A stretch of DNA of 64,000 bases from Phoronis australis. Taxonomy: Eukaryota > Phoronida > Phoronidae. Below are positions 60,105 through 64,000 of the stretch, piece after piece. The notes beneath the pieces are model-generated. The model saw nothing but the letters and a program-made list of their open reading frames with translations. It made no database searches and had not been told where the DNA came from. Made by a program: the position numbers and the translations under genes. The stretch lies in the NCBI GenBank assembly GCA_002633005.1, contig NMRA01000289.1, positions 222,792 to 286,791 on the forward strand. Direction: 5' to 3'. Every line of letters begins with the position of its first letter. The stretch's first letter is position 1.

Positions 60105-63100
60105 ATGTTTTCTTACTCGATTTTTATAGTTTTAATTGCCTTGGTTCATCATTCTGTTGGGAATACTTACACACAACATGAAAAATGTTCCAAAGACGCT
60201 GCAGTTTCAACAGGTGCCATCTCCAAACACCAAGTAACGAACATTCAGACGTGTCAGAAACTATGCGACGACAATACCAACTGCGCTGGGTTTAATTATG
60301 AAGTTCGCAGGAAGGCAAAGTGCGTGCTGAACTCGGAAGTGGCCGGAAACGGTGGGACGCGACTATCTTATAAACCGTCTTACACTTACGTAGAGAAGGT
60401 ATTCAGCACATGAATTACATTCCTAAGTTTGTAGTAAATTGATTTAATCATAAAACCGTTCTTTATTGCTTACATGCCATAACTGTGATTATGAAAGGGC
60501 ATCATCTCTATTTTTGCTAATCAGCAATCAAATTTAGATTATTTTTCAAAGTAAAAATTTCATATGTATTTTATTGTTGGGTTGAAAATACAAAAAATGT
60601 TAATCAACACGATTGAAAGTAATTTTGGACTACGTTTACTTTACAGGTAAAAGAAAATTCCACGACGTTCGAGACGACGTCATGCAAAAACTTTTCAGGT
60701 AAGCGAATAATTAAGTACTTACGATAAGCAGAAACCGACACATTCTATGTTGATATAGATATGTATGCGGGCATAGGTAGATATACACATACATAAATTG
60801 ATCAGTGCAAGGCTGAGTTATGAAGCATGACTTTTTTGAAATTTATCCTAAATTTTTTTATAGTTTCAACTATTTTTCTAGTAAATTATGAAATAATCGA
60901 ATTTTCAACTGCTGAAAAACAAAGAAATGGGGTAGAACACATTAACACCTACTTATAAGTTCAGTTCTCTTTTTCTTCAGATTAATTTTAATACAAGCAA
61001 CAATTGAATTAGTAAACGTTTACAATGGGTAGCTCCATCTGGACGACTCTCCGAGTCTGGTTTTCCCTAATGCCAGTGTAAACTGCAAATCAATTGCCTT
61101 TACTGTAAACAGTTGCATAGCACTTTCCAACGGAATCATATTTCATCTATCTTATATGAGCTTATATGGGAAGCTGCGCTTATGTCCGGAAATAGCGCAC
61201 GCACTCATACGTTAAATACTTAAAAGGGCAACTAAACCACACCTTGTTAATAATCTACATTGAAATAAAGAAGCACCCGCAACAAAGTGCAATTGTAATA
61301 ACTTTTAAGCTGTGCTGCAACAAATCAAAAATCTAATTAGTGGAACATCTCATAATAGAGGGGGGGGGGACAGTTTGGCCTAACGCATACCCAGATTCCA
61401 GACGTTATCTTTGATACTGCTTTTCTAAACAAGTATACTGTAATAATATGAGAAATCAGATGAGACGAGATAGGACATAAGATTAAATAGAATGAGTTAA
61501 ATGATACAGGAAGTTCATGGTTTAGTTTTGTATATAATTGAGCTAATGAAGATAATGTAGTTTAAAAACGGCCATTCATATTTAAGATACATATAATAAG
61601 TAATGTCAAACAAAACATTTGTGATTCTACTGAAACTTAACAATTTTTCCTACGTCGGTATTGTTGGATATCTTAACTACAGTCTATGGTTGAGCTCCGT
61701 AGATACAACAATCTTGGGATGGAGGCTTGAGTGATCGTGTGCTTTGATTGCATATATTACGTAGCAAACATTTGAATAACCAGTTTGTTAATAATGTACA
61801 GTATCTCTAAAAATAGATTAGAAATGTTTTCTAGTCTTGACAAGTGCTGACATGTCGTTATTCGTGTGGTGTATCATTACAGGTATCACGCAGCTGTTCA
61901 TCTATTTCGTTGGGTGTAGTCCGTTACGTTAGAATTTGATTAATTCTGCTATCTATAAGGAAGTATTTGATTTAAAGCATTGAATAAGAAAAAAAATGTT
62001 TCCACCAACACACCTGTAGTTCTAAAGCATTAATCAAGGCAAGGAATTGACATGATTTTTCCAAAGAAATTGAGATTTCACCCTTACCAGACTAACATTT
62101 TAAAATATTCATGGTGTATTTCATTGAAATAACCGAGCTGTGGTGTGGTTCATTATCAGCATGCAGACCAATATGGAAGTTTGACAATTACGAACTTGTG
62201 GTCAACCGACGCGACACATATGGGTGGTGGGGCAGAGACTGCTGGCCCCACGCGACAGACGAGTACTGGTATGAAATGACACACTACGACACCAGAAATC
62301 ACTTCTACGAGTACATCAGTCTGGGAAACTTCAAAAGTGATTATTATACTGAGTAAGTATTCCGCATTCAACATTCAATTCGCGAAGTTTTTATTTTTTG
62401 GCCATTCTAAGTGGCTTCGTGAAGTTCACGCCAACCATCCCTACACGCGGAGAAGGCCGCGGTCGCTTAGCTGAAACAAATAAATAAATGCAGAAATGCT
62501 AGCGTAGCCACGTTAGACAAGATATGAAAATACGTCATTTTAGTAATTTTTGGCATTAGTGGAACGGAATATGTTTTCTTCAAAATCTCCTCATTAACTC
62601 TTTAGTAGATCAGGCATACCTAATTGGTTACATTAAATATGGATTACTAAAAAAATAAATGCACCTTCTGTTTTTTTCTGTAATATCTAAGACATTGATT
62701 AAATGAGCATACATGCATATGTTCAGTAGAAAATTCTTGACAGTTTGATATGAATTTTTGGTATTTTGTCCTAAGATGAGTGAATTTGGTTGTAATACAA
62801 AACAAAGCAGTTGAACAATGAGAGTCATAAAATGAATGGTTCGAAGTCATTGGTTTGATGTTTCAGAAAGATGGCTTTAGTTTGAAATGGTTCGGTTGCA
62901 TTTCATTCCTGTTAAAGTCTTAAACAATGAATTCGTGAAATAAACTCTAACAAATTTACCTCGGTGTTTTCTTCTATGATACTGGTATTCCATATACGCC
63001 GTCAAAAGGAACTGAAGGGTCACTCGCCGTTGACTTTGAACGGCTCGATATATTTGTATCTTAGGCATTTTCCTATAGGAGGCAGAACGTCTTTCGTAAT

Positions 63101-63626
63101 TTCATTTGTTATTTGCAGCATAACTCTGCCGTTCTATTGTGATGGCGCGAACTACATTGTTTACAAGCGTTTCTTCTACTGCGCTGGACATAATACGCCT
63201 AAGATCTACACATATGACTTGGATAAGAGATCACAGTCGACGACCATTTCATTGGACAGCGTCGAAGGAAAACAAGCCGGGTATAGAGATAGATGCCGGT
63301 ACCACTGGGGTGGACATTCCGACATTGACATGGCTAGTGATGAATTCGGATTGTGGGTGATATGGGGTGTCTATGCAGAGTCTTGTAGATTTGCCATTAG
63401 TAAGCTTGATCCTGACACCAAGACAATCATCAAAACATGGTTTGCCCCGCAAGGTATCGAACTGGATCACAACGACTACGGAAATGCATTCATGGTATGT
63501 GGTAACATGTACGTCATGAACAATCACCACACACACAATACGTTTATTCGTTGGATCTATTATACNTATTCCTGGGAGAATACCCACCATACTCGTTATC
63601 AAGCTCACTTCAAAGACTGGTCTTAA
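60105..63626 (+). CDS. secreted PAN/apple-olfactomedin protein, copy F (four exons, assembly gap in exon 4)
   Basis: Exons 60105-60398, 60647-60698, 62160-62352 and 63119-63626. The first three have the lengths of copies A and D (294, 52, 193 nt). The signal peptide is MFSYSIFIVLIALVHHSVGN. The PAN/apple domain has CSKDAAVSTG and NCAGFNYEV. The linker VKENSTTFETTSCKNF has a sequon and a Cys. The OLF domain has YGWWGRDCW, SDIDMASDEFGLWVIWG and GNAFMVCG. The His run of A and D is here NNHHTHN. At 63566 an N replaces about 112 nt that encode the NSS sequon and the LNYSP block in A and D. The frame is kept across it, and the gene ends in the usual HFKDWS. It is probably intact in the real genome. 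The ATG at 60105 follows the paralog alignment. The PAN domain differs more from C/D than those two differ from each other. Confidence 0.85.
63566..63566. other. assembly gap (single N) in copy F exon 4
   Basis: A single N stands where comparison with copies A and D predicts about 112 missing bases. Confidence 0.9.
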
Positions 63627-64000
63627 GCCAGAATATTGGATACCATACAATATCCAATTGTGGGTCCACAAATGATACACGAAGTGAATAGTCCAAACCA
63701 GGCGTCAGCCGACATGGTTCTTGTTACAACTTTATTTCTAAATCAAACCGGCGTGTAGGTTTGAGAATTAAAATAAGGGAGATATTTTGCTTGAAGTAAG
63801 GAAGGAAAACCAAAAACACGTTCTATTTGGCTGAGTCTTCTCTTATCTTAAAGTCATCTGTAACGGAATAGTTTTCAGGCTGTTTGGTGACGAGATAACC
63901 TACGTACAACTGGCCAGCAGGAGATAAACATTCAGCACAATGCTATCGGAAGGCTCACTAGGGAAACGAAACAACTTCCAGAACACTTAAAATGTAGCTG
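63627..64000. other. 3' flank of copy F
   Basis: No further gene is recognised before the window ends. Confidence 0.4.

Noticed and set aside
1-64000. CRISPR arrays, operons and other bacterial features
   Set aside because: The window is eukaryotic. No regularly spaced identical repeats or bacterial gene order was seen.

Overview
This is animal genomic DNA: long introns with GT/AG borders, no operons, AT-rich spacers, and a mixed load of decayed transposons (Ty3/gypsy, Penelope-like, L1/Tx1-like LINE, a TTAA-flanked DNA transposon with a THAP finger). The gene content (a two-pore potassium channel next to a tandem family of secreted olfactomedin-domain proteins) and the repeat spectrum suggest a marine invertebrate, perhaps a hemichordate, echinoderm or cephalochordate. 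The species is inference only; nothing in the sequence fixes it.

Layout. Positions 1-14.9 kb hold no gene I can support: a 250-bp tandem duplication, a microsatellite, a 136-bp foldback and a GC-rich stretch with repeated CRE-type sites. Positions 15.2-22.6 kb hold a complete two-exon K2P potassium channel (340 aa). Its 6.4-kb intron contains a 2.0-kb Kolobok-like transposon and a retroelement relic. Positions 26.7-63.6 kb hold a tandem cluster of one family: secreted proteins with a signal peptide, a PAN/apple domain, a short glycosylatable linker and an olfactomedin (OLF) domain. All use the same four-exon plan. Copy A (26737-36643) is complete, with a dead gypsy element in antisense in intron 2. 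Copy B (38879-39889) is a pseudogene. Copy C (46158-46451) is only an exon 1 and ends at an assembly gap. Copy D (48196-51228) is complete. Relic E (51420-51530) is the 3' end of a lost copy. Copy F (60105-63626) is complete except for an assembly gap inside the OLF domain.

The unit 44407-46460 is repeated as 46462-48498 with a single N between them. The simplest reading is two overlapping, unmerged haplotype contigs, so copy C may be the other allele of D exon 1 and not a real gene. The spacers carry a Penelope-like insertion with 13-bp target duplications and inverted ends, a near-perfect 131-bp hairpin, a second Kolobok-like copy (52598-54001) and a 5'-truncated LINE with 36-bp flanking direct repeats.

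The K2P channel would set resting K+ conductance in a membrane. The PAN-OLF proteins would act outside the cell, where PAN and OLF domains usually mediate protein or glycan binding; their exact role is not known to me. The window shows no functional link between the two loci.
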